Shown here: positions 31,778-42,602 of the stretch, one piece after another | Layout of the letters: every line of letters starts with the position of its first letter | Position numbering within the stretch: position 1 is the stretch's first letter | DNA from: Kappaphycus alvarezii | Taxonomy: Eukaryota; Rhodophyta; Florideophyceae; Gigartinales; Solieriaceae | Direction: 5' to 3' | Length of the DNA stretch: 64,000 nucleotides | Assembly: GCA_002205965.3 (NCBI GenBank) | Contig: NADL03000034.1 | Span: 186,001-250,000 of the forward strand | Position numbers and translations under genes: made by a program | The notes under the pieces: model-generated | The model's database searches: none | What the model was told of the DNA's origin: nothing | What the model saw: the letters and a program-made list of their open reading frames with translations, nothing else

Positions 31778-33840
31778 CTAATCATGACAGAAGTAGACAT
31801 CGCGTAAGTGTTTTTGAAAGAAGTTACGTCCTATCTCTGAATGGCATGTCATAACCTTTTGGTTCAGTTTCAGGCACTTAGAGCAGAGAAATTTGTACTT
31901 CTTGTCAGATTTGCAATTTTTGCATCTGTTTTGAAACACCGCTTTCTTTGGGGCCCCATTGGCTCCTTTGCTCCTTTTCACTGTTGGCACCAAATGGATT
32001 CCAGTAACGCAGGCCAATGACGAAATAAAATGCTCCCGAATGTCAACATCAGATCTGCGGAGGCCAATAGAATAAAATGAATTGTCAATGAGTTGCTCTG
32101 CAATTTTTGCATAAAAATCCTTTTGCGACATGCAATTTCTCGCACCAATCAAACCCTTGTGTGGCAGACATGAATTAATGATGAAAATTGCAAGCAAAGA
32201 TTTATGGACCCTTAACGACCAATCATTGACTTCTAATTTCTTCTCGAATCCGAGATCATCCTGTCTGCATCTGTAATAGCTGTCAATCTGGGAGAAAGTT
32301 TCATAGTATGTGCTAAAAACCGCTCGGACTGGAATTTCCGTTTCCGCAAGCACCATTTCATTGCCAGCAGATCTCCAACGGGATCCTCTGATAAGCCCTG
32401 AAGGAATTGTTGTACTGGAAGTACTGAAAAAATATCTTCTGTCTCTATCCATTAACATAAAGGCCATCATAGAAAGATGGCTTTTCGTCCTCGAACTTAC
32501 CACGGAGAAATGATCCCCACGCCTGAAAAAGTTCTAGCTCTGACAAAAATGATGTAGGAAACTGCCTTATCGCATTCTTGACGACACTTGTAAACCTCAG
32601 TCCATATTGGAGAAGTTCATTTGCTGTAGTCACAGAAGCAAATGCAGAGTCTGCACAAACAAGTCGATTGGAATGAAACCAAGGCTCTGTAAGGCGAAGA
32701 GCAATAGCAATTCCATGAGATTAATTCGACTTCTAACGCCGATTACTGTTGTCAGATGCTGACAAAACAATCTTCAAATTCAATACAATTCCACTGCAAC
32801 AAAGTAAGCAGTCTTGATTTCACATCCGTTTTCACGCTTAAAGTCCATAGCGACATAGTGCGGAGGTCCTTCTGACGTCCAGATTCCGCCCATTTCGTAC
32901 CAGCGCGACATGCTTTCATCCACGCAAATTCTCTCCGATGGAGACATAGTTGACCTCCTATGCCGTTTTATGGCTTCCACGAATCCACTGACCAAAGAAC
33001 ATCTTCTGTCAGTGCTTTCAGTTTCCGTGTAGCGGCTGAACGTAATGAATGAGACCAGTGCTTCGAAACGGTTCCTCGAAATTATTTTTCATAACATTGC
33101 CAGTAGAATCTATTTGGATGTAGACTGTGTACTCCAAAGCGACCTCCTGGTTGTGAAATCGAATCTGCATAGCAATATGAGAATTCCAAAAAAACTTCAC
33201 AATTTCACCAGCTGTTGCATGTATGTGCCCAGCATTAGCGAATTTCCGGTTTATAAGTTCGTTAATTGTGGAAAATTGTTAGTGGGGAAACATACAAAGG
33301 AAAAATCGTACGGGTCTTCTCATACTCGATATGACCTTGAATGTAGGTGTCACCTGCTGGACTAATTACCTTCCATGAACGATGTGCCGTTGATCCATTC
33401 AACAGTAACAATACCTCCTGATTGGTCCAAATTTTCCCGTGCACTTTTTTGCATACATCTTCTACTCCGGCCATCCCATTGGCTTCTTCTCGAGGTTCTT
33501 CTTGAGAAGGTTGACTATTCGGTAGCCCGATCACAGCAACAGATGCCTCTATTTCATTGGATGATGCTGGGCCACCTTCAGATGCTTTTTCTGGCTAGAC
33601 GTTTACAAGTTTCGAGCTGACTCGCTTTGTCCGGTCCTGAATGGACCACTCTGGAGTGACCGTTGTCTGAATTCTTCTGGAAGATGTTTCAATTTTAATG
33701 CTGACCACAGTTCCGTTGACGCGCTTACTTTTCCAAAGGGAACCGAATAGTCGCTTACACTCAGCCGTTGACGTAACAAGGGTTGCTCGAGTGTTGACAA
33801 GGTTTCCGGGCTGTTGACGGGTGTCATTTGGATTTGTCAT
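31778..33840 (-). pseudogene. piggyBac-like transposase, decayed
   Basis: On the minus strand, pieces at 33840-33595, 33534-33262, 33200-33018, 32995-32780, 32633-32445 and 32503-31778 form one broken transposase. Diagnostic blocks are I-C-V-D-E-S-M-S-R-W (first catalytic aspartate, about 32930), V-C-A-D-S-A-F-A-S-V (second, about 32660), I-D-S-Y-Y-R-C-R-Q-D-D-L-x-x-E and W-S-L-R-V-H-K-S-L-L-A-I-F-I-I-N (about 32290-32180), and a C-terminal cysteine-rich region C-K-N-C...C-S-K-C (about 31925-31880). These fit the DDE_Tnp_1_7 (piggyBac) family with its cysteine-rich tail. Multiple stops and shifts make it inactive. TTAA target sites and inverted ends were not fixed. Confidence 0.75.
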
Positions 33841-34458
33841 TTTTGGTTAAATTTTGCGATGTTGGCAAACTTGTTTTATCTGTTGAACGGTTGAGGTGTA
33901 AACTCCGAGGTTTTGTACGTTTGACCAGCTAAGGGTGCTACTAGATATACTGAAATGCTAATGGTTTCATTCTGTAATTTCTAATATAAAAGTTTTCCAT
34001 TAGAAGTATGGACTCATATGAGTACAATTGTCCTCTAGACACTACGGGCAACGTAATAAATAGTGCTAAATTTGATAGACTACTTTTACACTGAACTGCA
34101 GAAACCAGGCTACTCTACATTAACAGGACCCCTAGTATCCTCATCTTCGTACACATGACGTAAAGGACACTGAGATCGATTATGTCCGTGTAAAACGCAC
34201 AGCGCACAACTGTGAACCCTTGGTCTCGCCGTACCTAGACCTTCTTCATAACAACCCTTTTACGTTTTCCAACATCTTTCACAGGCCTCCCCTGTGGGAG
34301 GGGAGGGCTTTTGGGACTCTCAGATTAATGTTTAAAGCTACCAGTCGTTTGCATAATGTTTTTACCTCCTCGACAGCATAATCCGGTGGTAGTGGATAAT
34401 TAGCGTTCAGATATTGAGCTTTGCAAGCAAAAGCGAGATGACGCCCTGAAATAAACTA
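33841..34458. other. Spacer, no gene recognised
   Basis: AT-rich DNA between two transposase relics. Contains a short near-palindromic CCTCCCCTGTGGGAGGGGAGG stretch near 34286-34306. No coding sequence is supported. Confidence 0.5.
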
Positions 34459-36158
34459 TTACAAATTTGAAGATTCATACCTTTCGTATAAAACTGCAGT
34501 ACTATGAAAACATGGGAACCCTGATCGATCAATTGAGTACGCGCAGCAAATCGGAGGAATCCGCGGTTTTGAGCTCAAATAAACGGTCCTCCGCATGGTA
34601 CCATCATCAACACTTCTAACTTTGGCCTCCATTTGTTCCGTACCCTCAACCAATTCAATTGTTACTTGATACACACGAGAGCGCTGAATAATATAAGCGA
34701 AATGCTTCCGTATTCCAGGCGGAATCGGATCCTTGCAATTTAAAGCCGTAGTTTGCGGCTTTACAAAAGAAGCTCGCTGTTTCAATACAACCTAAGAAAT
34801 TTTTTTTTATGGTTCTACGCGTCTCACTTGATTATGCAACACAGCGAACGTAAGGCTCTCTGCCCTTTGAGAGGTTGAAATCAAATCTTTTAGTGACGAA
34901 TAGGATCGATACAATTCTGACTTCGAAAATTTTCCCAAATATTCAGAGTGAGTACAGGAGTACTGCGCAATGCAATCATCAACTATTGACTGGGTATATT
35001 GCGTAAAGACCCTTGTCATAAAGGCGAATGACATTTGCTTTAGACACCCCGAGGTGTGAGGAAAGATTTTTTCTTACATATAGCGAATCAAGAAAAAGCG
35101 TTGCAAAATCCATGAAGCTCTTGTGGCAACTGTCAATAGACTTCTCTTGGTCCACGATAGTTGTTCTAGACGGGCCATAGAGTCCTATAATTGCCTTACA
35201 AGCTTTAAAATTTTCAGTTAATGTGTCAAGTCATTCCGGCCCAACGAAATGAGAGAAGACTAGAGGGCAAAGATGATGATTAAAATTGTAACATGCAATC
35301 TCAAAAATTGTCCCGTATGACTTCCTTCCTATCCCCTCGCAATATGCGGCATCAGCGGCAGCTGTGTTTCAACCACACCTGCAGTAGTCTTTTGCAATGT
35401 TAGGCACAAATAAAAAACACCATAGTACCTACCCTTGTGAGATATATCTGACACATCAAAAGATTCCTCATAAAATGATCCAGCAGTCTTTGATCTCATC
35501 CGCATTTAGCTATGAATAAATTTCGCTGCCTTGATTTGTTGCTGCTTCATCTCGACACCGTCAAGGATAAATATGTTCACCGTATGTCCCTCATTCTTCA
35601 GAAACGCCGAGTAGCCTTCCAGTGTTGGCATATCTACAGCTCCGGTCATGGAAATATATCGTTGGATTTCTTTCCGTACTGCACGGTACTGAGGGTACGG
35701 AGGCTGACGTCTATAAATCCCTTGAATTTGACAACAGCCTCAATATGTGATATTTCTGTGCATGGGTTCTCAGAGAATTCCGGTAAGATTTCCCTTGCGA
35801 TGTGACTAGCTGAGTATGCTGGACGGCAAAACCGTACTCCTCTATCTTCTTCCCCAGTGTTATCACCGAGATATTCGTCCAAATGCTCTACAAAAGTATT
35901 CAGTTTCCATCTCCCATCGCTCCATTGACACCCAAATGATGCAATAGCTGGACATTCTTCCCGACGACATTTCATTCTCACATTTTCAATGGTCTTTTCT
36001 ATATCGACACCTCTCCATACTTCTAAGTCTGCCTTATGTGCGCTTAAAAGCTGCTCACATCTCCATCTCGCATCGAGCGATATAACCTCCTTCAAATTCA
36101 CGGGGACACATCGCCTTGATTTCCATGTAAAATCAGAAACTTTCTCCGCATTAAACAA
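34459..36158 (-). pseudogene. Mutator-like (MULE) transposase, decayed
   Basis: Minus-strand pieces in MULE order. At 36158-35646 there is a zinc-binding N-terminal domain: R-M-K-C-R-R-E-E-C-P-A, then W-K-L-N-T-F-V-E-H, as in the FLYWCH/WRKY-like domains of MULEs. In the middle (about 35290-35040) are N-H-H-L-C-P-L-V-F-S-H and I-V-D-Q-E-K-S-I-D, the usual aspartate and lysine region of the transposase core. At 34785-34459 is a SWIM-type finger, with I-C-C-A-Y and G-F-P-C-F-H. Several stops and shifts interrupt it. No terminal repeats were located. Confidence 0.65.
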
Positions 36159-36360
36159 TGCCTGCGCCCTCTCTCTCGCTCTCTTTTTAAAAGCCCTCTT
36201 TTGCTTGGCCCTGTGCTTCTTCCATTCTGATGGGTTTATTCCCGATGAAAGATTCCCTGGTACGCGGTCTAGACCTCCCCATCAGTATATCTTGTAACGT
36301 CATCTGCGGGAATGGGAACGTAAATATGTGGATTGGAATCAAATCCATCAACATCCGCGT

Positions 36361-36711
36361 CTACAGAATTCGCCCCCTCAGTAAGGGAATCTCGGGAACT
36401 GTCACTCTCCAATCCTTCTTGTACAGTGTCGGGTGGTACCTCTCGCAAACCTCTTTTTTTCTTTTTTTCACATTTTTCATGGCTCGAGTGGCTTCCCTGT
36501 ATTGATCACCTTTGTGGTTGTCAGGATGAATCATGACAAACAGTTTCTTGTAACGAGACCTAATGTTCTTGATTGTCGGCAAATCTTCTGGTTCGGCACT
36601 TCGGTCGATGGGATGGGCGCAATAAAACACATCAATTACCGTGGATCTCTGAATAATGAATCTGCCGCGGTCTTCGTATTTTTGCAGCTCGAGTGTCCCA
36701 AAGTGAAACAA
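36361..36711 (-). pseudogene. J-domain-like fragment upstream of the MULE relic
   Basis: A 116-codon frame contains I-K-N-I-R-S-R-Y-K-K-L-F-V-M-I-H-P-D-N-H-K-G-D-Q followed by A-T-R-A-M-K-N-V. This reproduces helix II, the H-P-D loop and helix III of a DnaJ J domain, the part that stimulates Hsp70. It lies on the same strand about 200 bp before the MULE N-terminal domain, and the DNA between them stays partly open. It may be an N-terminal domain once fused to that transposase, or an unrelated gene fragment caught beside it. No start signal or other DnaJ region is seen. Confidence 0.5.
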
Positions 36712-38395
36712 TTTCTGTACAATATTCCGTGGGTAAGGCCTAATGATGATAATGTAGCTTGGTAACCAATGGTAATTCTGATGCGAGACGACTGTCTGCG
36801 AATGGTTTTTGCAGATTCCCAGATCGGGAAGATTTATAGTGTGACAAGGAAGATGTTGCGCGGGAGCTCAGGAGCTGGTATTGTCGTCTCAAGAAAAAGG
36901 AACGAAGTCGCCCCTATATATTTACAATTATGCTTCTGGCACCTCTAAGAATATCGATTAAAACTATATCACCCGCATGATAAGTACGAGATTGCTCCCG
37001 AAAGTATTCGATGTCCATAGATCGTACTATTTTTATTATGCATTTTTATGAGGTCAAAGCTTGCAGTACAATTGTCTGGGGAGATGTACTTGTTTTTATT
37101 AGATTTCATGTCGACATAAACTCTTTCAACTATCCGATCTAGGAAGATATGTATAATGCACATCTTGCATTTTTTAATGGTGACAATCCTCTCGGGTAAA
37201 TCATGTAAGGTGAATTTCCTTTCTTTGTTAGTTTATATGCCGAAACTTTTTTTGTTGTTACATTAAGTGTTCATTTTCCAAAAATTTTAGTTTAATGGGT
37301 TGCTTTTTTAGCAATCCTTGGTAGCCTGTATCTACTGGGACTACCATTTTTATTCCCCTCAAGGAAATTTTAGAGGGGTGACACTGTAGATTTCCATATT
37401 CGTATGGCGATCGTTAATACGGTGTTTACGAATTATTTACAGTATGTTAGTTTTTGGGTTGACTTCGAATGCGATGCTTATCCTTAGAAGATTTGTGCTT
37501 TCCGTAGGGTAAATTGGTGTGTCTGCGTTACCTTGCCGTCCATTCTCTGCTACAGTAATTATGACGGCATACTGTATTAACAAAAATTCGAAGTGTCGCT
37601 CTTAGATTAATCCTTTATCCCAAAAATAAAATACCAAAAAAGAAGTTTAGGGTGCGACTTTAGGAGAGCACCACTTCCTTCATTGTTCGGATTCACAAAG
37701 AAATTAATTGTAATTTTTTGCATAAAAACATTATATAATTATTTTAGGTACAGTAAAACCAAATTTACTTAAGTGAATCACTGCACTTACTACTGCACCG
37801 ACTCAGCTATTGATTAAACAATCCAGTGCAGAATACCCCTCCTCTATGTAACGAGCCCTACTTACTAGCTCCGCCGACACTCCTGCCGTGCGTTTCACAT
37901 GGTAGAGCTGCTGGGGCAATCACTGTTCTTCTTTTTTCTTCAAGCCCACCTCCCTAATCTTTTCCCCGTGAAATCTAGATATCTTACCATCTTCATGATA
38001 TAGCGGATGCCACTTCATATTCACGTTCATTTCTTTCCCCATTCACGTAGCAACCAAGAAAGACTGTTCTGTCACAGAAATAGTATGAAATTCCACCGTA
38101 GACACGCAACAAAGAAAAAGTAAAGGGTCAACAGAATACCGATCTCACCGATTATGGGCAGAAACATGCTAAGCACTTCATCCGTACCCACCGCACAATA
38201 GTGAAATAACCCACCCAACAAGAAACTGAGGCAGACACATCCCTTCTTGATCCTCACACTCCCACACCTCGCTACCACAGAGCCACCAAGCGGGCAGCCT
38301 ACGCCCCATCCGCCCACCTCTTACAAGAGCTGCCAAGAATAGAACGTCTCACAACAACAGACAAGCACAACTCGACCGACACAACAGCCCACAAC
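36712..38395. other. AT-rich spacer, no gene recognised
   Basis: No coding sequence is supported. The right end (about 38.2-38.4 kb) becomes C-rich and probably is the leader of the Copia-type gag that starts at 38396. LTRs of that element were not found here. Confidence 0.5.
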
Positions 38396-39241
38396 ATGAC
38401 CACGCCTAACATTCCAACGAACAATCAACTCGACAGAGATGACGCTGCCTCCAGGCTCATCTCGATCACGGCTGCCGCCGCCGCACTCGACGCCAAAAAA
38501 TTTCTCACAACAGATCCAGACCCTCCAGAAGACTCAGCACAACTCAAGCACTGCATGGTCAAACGAGATTTACTACTTGGCGCACTCATCGACAGCATCC
38601 CCAAGGACATCCGCGCCCTCATCATCCCCAAAATCGGCCTGCCCACACCTCACGCCGTCATTGAGGCAGTCTAAAAGCACCTGGACTCCACTTGACCCGA
38701 AGACCACGAGTACCTCAAGTCCATCTCCGACAAAATCGTACTCACGCCAGACATGCAAATCACGGAGGACCAGAGACATCACGAAGATCTTCGCGCCCGC
38801 ATGCTCACTGCACAGTACATGGACATTGCATACCCCATGACTACTGTCAAGTTCCCGATCGCTGGATTAGGAGAAACCCCAGAATTCGAAAACATCGGCA
38901 CCCAGATGCTACTCAACAAACCCAAAAAACAGAGAGACTTTGTCCACAAATACAACGAAATAATCAGCTTCAAAAACAGACGCACCAGAGCCGCTGGACC
39001 TGCTACAACACCGACAGAAACAACAACAACCAACGTCTCCCTAGCAGAAGTCCTCAAGCAACTCGCAACCATACGAAAGGACCGCTACACAATACGTCGA
39101 CAGTTCCAAGCCTGCCGTCACCACTTATCACCAGGGATAGCCAACCTGCGCCACACGGAAGCACAATGTAGGGATCCAAACCACCCACGCAACCGAGAAC
39201 CAGGACCCAAAGCCCAAGAATTGAACTTCGCGGACGAGTAA
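38396..39241 (+). pseudogene. Copia-type gag, plus copy
   Basis: Two frames (38396-38674 and 38753-39241) read as one gag-like protein, broken near 38675. The N-terminal part begins M-T-T-P-N-I-P-T-N-N and is helical; the later part has L-N-K-P-K-K-Q-R-D-F-V-H-K-Y-N-E-I-I and E-V-L-K-Q-L-A-T-I-R-K. It is not similar to the gag of the complete Copia element at 14-20 kb. The segment from 38906 on is repeated in opposite orientation at 39363-39682. The product would form the particle shell. Confidence 0.62.
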
Positions 39242-39682
39242 GTAGTGGAGGGTTTGCTCCTGAGTCAAAGATATACGTACCTGATGTATCGTCGTTGTCT
39301 GGTTCGACGGCCTCGCGCGCAACTACGAGTTGGAGTTCCTTGATAATGGCAGCGACACCAATGTTCAAATATTGGGCCTTGGCTGCTGGTTTATGGTTGC
39401 ATGGGTGTTTTAGATCCCTAAATTGTGCGTCACAGTGGCGCAGGTTGTCTAACCTTAGTGAAGGTGATGATGGCATGATTGGAACTCTGAACGTGTTTTG
39501 CGGCAGTCCTTGCGTATGGCTGCGAGTTGCTTGAGGACTTCTGCTATGGATACTTTGGTTTTTGCTGTTTCTGTGGGTGCTGTGGCAGGTCCAGCGGCTC
39601 TGGTGAGTCTTTTTTTGAAGCTGATTATTTCTTTGTATTTTTGGACAAAGTCTCTCGGTGTTTTGGGTTTGTTGAGTAGCAT
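38906..39682. repeat. Inverted repeat of Copia gag, about 325-bp arms
   Basis: Arm 1 about 38906-39232 (+) and arm 2 about 39363-39682 (-) encode the same gag segment, with a spacer of about 130 bp. The similarity is clear in translation and in long stretches of bases but not perfect. A transcript through the region could fold into a long hairpin. Confidence 0.75.
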
Positions 39683-39703
39683 CTCACCTTCGTGGATGCC
39701 CAA
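39240..39703 (-). pseudogene. Copia-type gag and protease, inverted copy
   Basis: Minus-strand pieces (39703-39455 and 39476-39240) repeat the gag of the plus copy (L-N-K-P-K-T-P-R-D-F-V-Q-K-Y-K-E-I-I, E-V-L-K-Q-L-A-A-I-R-K) and then go on into T-Y-I-F-D-S-G-A-N, the aspartic protease active site. The normal order in an element reading rightwards would be gag, protease, integrase; here this piece is turned round, so either an internal inversion or insertion of a second copy took place. Confidence 0.65.
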
Positions 39704-39779
39704 AGCCTATACCTTGCAGTGTACTTCCTCAAACAGTGTACCCAAGCCCCATGGTACACAACCAACCACATGGCAGTAA

Positions 39780-41860
39780 TCAAAACATTACACAGATTTC
39801 TATTCAACACTTTACGAGCCAACAGCGTAAAACAATTCGTCACTACGGCACTCAAAAACCTCTTTCTCTAGCAACGCATCACCCTCAAAACCAGAACACC
39901 ATATAAATCACAGGAAAATTACAGGGTAGAAAGAATCAACCGAACATAAATGAACACCACAAGAGCGGCCCTAACTACTCCTCAACTCTAAGATGCATTC
40001 TGGGAAGAAGCCCTTTCGGATACGGCTTTCGAATACAACCGCATGCTCCACTCAGCAACCGACAACTCCTCAGCCAGCCTCTGGTACGGTGACCAGACCA
40101 ATCCCCACGGCTTTATGTCTTTGGCGAGCTAGGCTTCATACCAATACACAAACCGAAACCAAAATTGGAAAGTCACACAGCGCTAGCACGTTATATGACT
40201 GCAGTTGACGACGCCATCATACGCATATGGATACCATACATCTACACCTACATAAAAGTCCGCGCCCTTGACTTCAAACCCTACACTACCACCAAAGACC
40301 CGTCCCGCACAGCAACAAAATCCCTCAAAACAAAAAGAGTGCGTCTACCGGACCCCCCACAGACAACGCACCAGGCCCACCAATACCCAGAAACCCACCT
40401 ATGGGCAGCCGCACATGAATTTGAACTGGCGACACTGGTCGAAACCCAGACCTTCAAATGGATCCACAACAACAAAATCCCGAAACATGCCAAATTCATA
40501 TCCTTGAGAATGACATGCAGATATAGGCATTTGCTCACACTCCAGCTAGACCGCGAAGCCAGGTGCTCAATTCGCGGCGATCGCATGTAACCATATCTAC
40601 AATGCGACCCCAACATAACCCCCTCATACATGACTGAAAAATCCACCGTAGTAACCATACTAGCCATAGCAGCCAACAACAAATGGCACATCGGCCACTT
40701 CGACATAAAGGACGCCTACCTGCACGAACAATACAAACACTCCCGACCGGTGTAAATCAAGGAGCAACCCAAATTAGACGGCACAATCAGCCACCCCGGA
40801 CACACAGGGGTACTCCTGTGAAACTTGTACGGCACACCACCCGCAGCCAACATCTACTTCAAAGTCATACTCCAACACCTAAAAAACACGGATACAAGCA
40901 GAGCAACACCGATCCATGCCTATTAACCAAACTCAAAGAAGGAACCACCATTTTGATAGCTGTGGGCATAGACGACTTCCTCCCGGTGTCCCCGGATAAG
41001 CAACTCATCAACGACCTATTCGCTACACTCCAGCGCAAGTACACCATTCAAAATCTCAGAAACCCCATCACCTTCCTCAAATGGCATATCAACTCCAGAC
41101 CCAACGGCACAATCCACATCTCCCGACCTCATTTAGTGCGCAACCTCCTCAACAAAACCCGTCACACACAGGCTAAACCCCGTTACACACTAGTCCCAGA
41201 AAACACAAACTGGACCGAAGCGCTGACAGCCGCCAAACTGAGCTCAAAACAAGTCAGGCAATACCAAACCATACTCGGAGACTTACGCTACCTCTCTGAC
41301 AGCACAAGACCCTATATCATGTTTGCGGTAAACAAACTGTTCGAACAAATGCACCAACCGACACAACGACATCAGCAACTGCCCCAATGGCTACTCTAAT
41401 ATCTCAAAACGACAGCAGACTTCGGCATTAGCTATGGCACACAGTCCACCAACAACCACCATGTCCATCCACTCACACCGTCCTGTGGCTCAGACTTCGC
41501 GAACTATTGCAACCGGTGATCACGAACGGGCATAATACAAACAGTATACTGTGTAATCGTAGCATAGGCCGGCTCCGAACAACGCACAGCGGCAAAATTA
41601 ACGTGCGAGGCTGAGTACTTAGTTGGCTCCCCAACCACACAACAAGCACTATGAATTCAGCGACTTCTAGCAGACTGCGGCATACATCCATCACTAGCCT
41701 CCAAACTACTCATTGACAATGTCCCCAAAATCAAAGTCGTCAATAATACGTCCAGAACCAAACGCAGGAAACTCATAGACATAGCACACTCCTATTTGCA
41801 AGACAATGTCAACAAAGGGAAAATCCAAGTCCTCTATGACACCTGATGAAGTGCTTGCCA
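39780..41860 (+). pseudogene. Copia pol (integrase end, reverse transcriptase, RNase H), decayed
   Basis: Plus-strand frames, broken many times. About 39920-40090: integrase end, Y-R-V-E-R-I-N-R-T then A-F-W-E-E-A-L-S-D-T-A. About 40680-40740: reverse transcriptase with H-I-G-H-F-D-I-K-D-A-Y-L-H (first catalytic aspartate). About 40960-40985: I-A-V-G-I-D-D-F-L-P-V (catalytic pair; Y-V-D-D is G-I-D-D here). About 41280-41350: L-G-D-L-R-Y-L-S-D-S-T-R-P. About 41600-41640: C-E-A-E-Y-L-V-G-S-P, RNase H. About 41750-41830: R-T-K-R-R-K-L-I-D-I-A, end of RNase H. It is closest to the relic at 6.6-7.4 kb, and not to the element at 14-20 kb. Confidence 0.75.
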
Positions 41861-42602
41861 AATATACTGTCCCGACAGTGGCAGAATAAGATACTGGGGG
41901 CACTCCTGATCTGAAAACACAAAAGAGAGTCGGTGGTCGGGGATTGACTCAACGTGGGTCAGACATACACCGCATCCTAGTGAACCCCCCTGGGCCGTGC
42001 CACCCCATGAGACTGCGCTCGAGCGCAGTCTCATTATCGCGGCGACGTGTGAGAGGTAGGATTGCATGTGGCGCTAGCTGCCACTTATCGCGTTTGGGTG
42101 ACCACTGAATAAAGCAAAAAGTTCTACGTACTTCTAAATTGTGAGGTACTTGATTTTGACTCACACTAACGTTATGGAATGAGCGCGTGCTGGTCTTTGT
42201 TTGATCTTACCATGTTGCGCGGGCTGCTCTTTCCATGATCTCTACTAAGTGGCCCACTGTGTACTGTCCGCCTGTTGGGAATCAATGTGCATGTATCATA
42301 GAACGAGCAAATTTAATTAGGTCGCTGTAAATTGATACGTTATCGAAACAAGTTGGTGCTAGTTAGTATTTTAGCAACATAGGTGTACATAACGTCCGGT
42401 TCATCACAGAAAATAAGCCAAGAGTTGAAATATGCAACTTGCTTATCGCGCGAGGAGCTTATGATTGTAGTGTCAGAATTTGTGTCCACCCCTTTATAGT
42501 TCTTTGTAAACATTATAAAATACAATCAAAAACGAAGTACCCGCACGGTGAACAATAACACACAATGTAATTGACATTTTTATTCATCATTGAGACGCAT
42601 CA
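41861..42602. other. Spacer with a 28-bp palindrome, no gene recognised
   Basis: Region between the Copia pol end and the 3' end of the helicase relic. It holds the perfect palindrome at 42007-42034. If this Copia copy had a 3' LTR it would be here, but no matching LTR was found upstream. Confidence 0.5.
42007..42034. repeat. 28-bp perfect palindrome
   Basis: Arms ATGAGACTGCGCTC and GAGCGCAGTCTCAT with no spacer, centred on CTCGAG. It lies about 150 bp after the end of the Copia RNase H. Function unknown to me. Confidence 0.9.
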
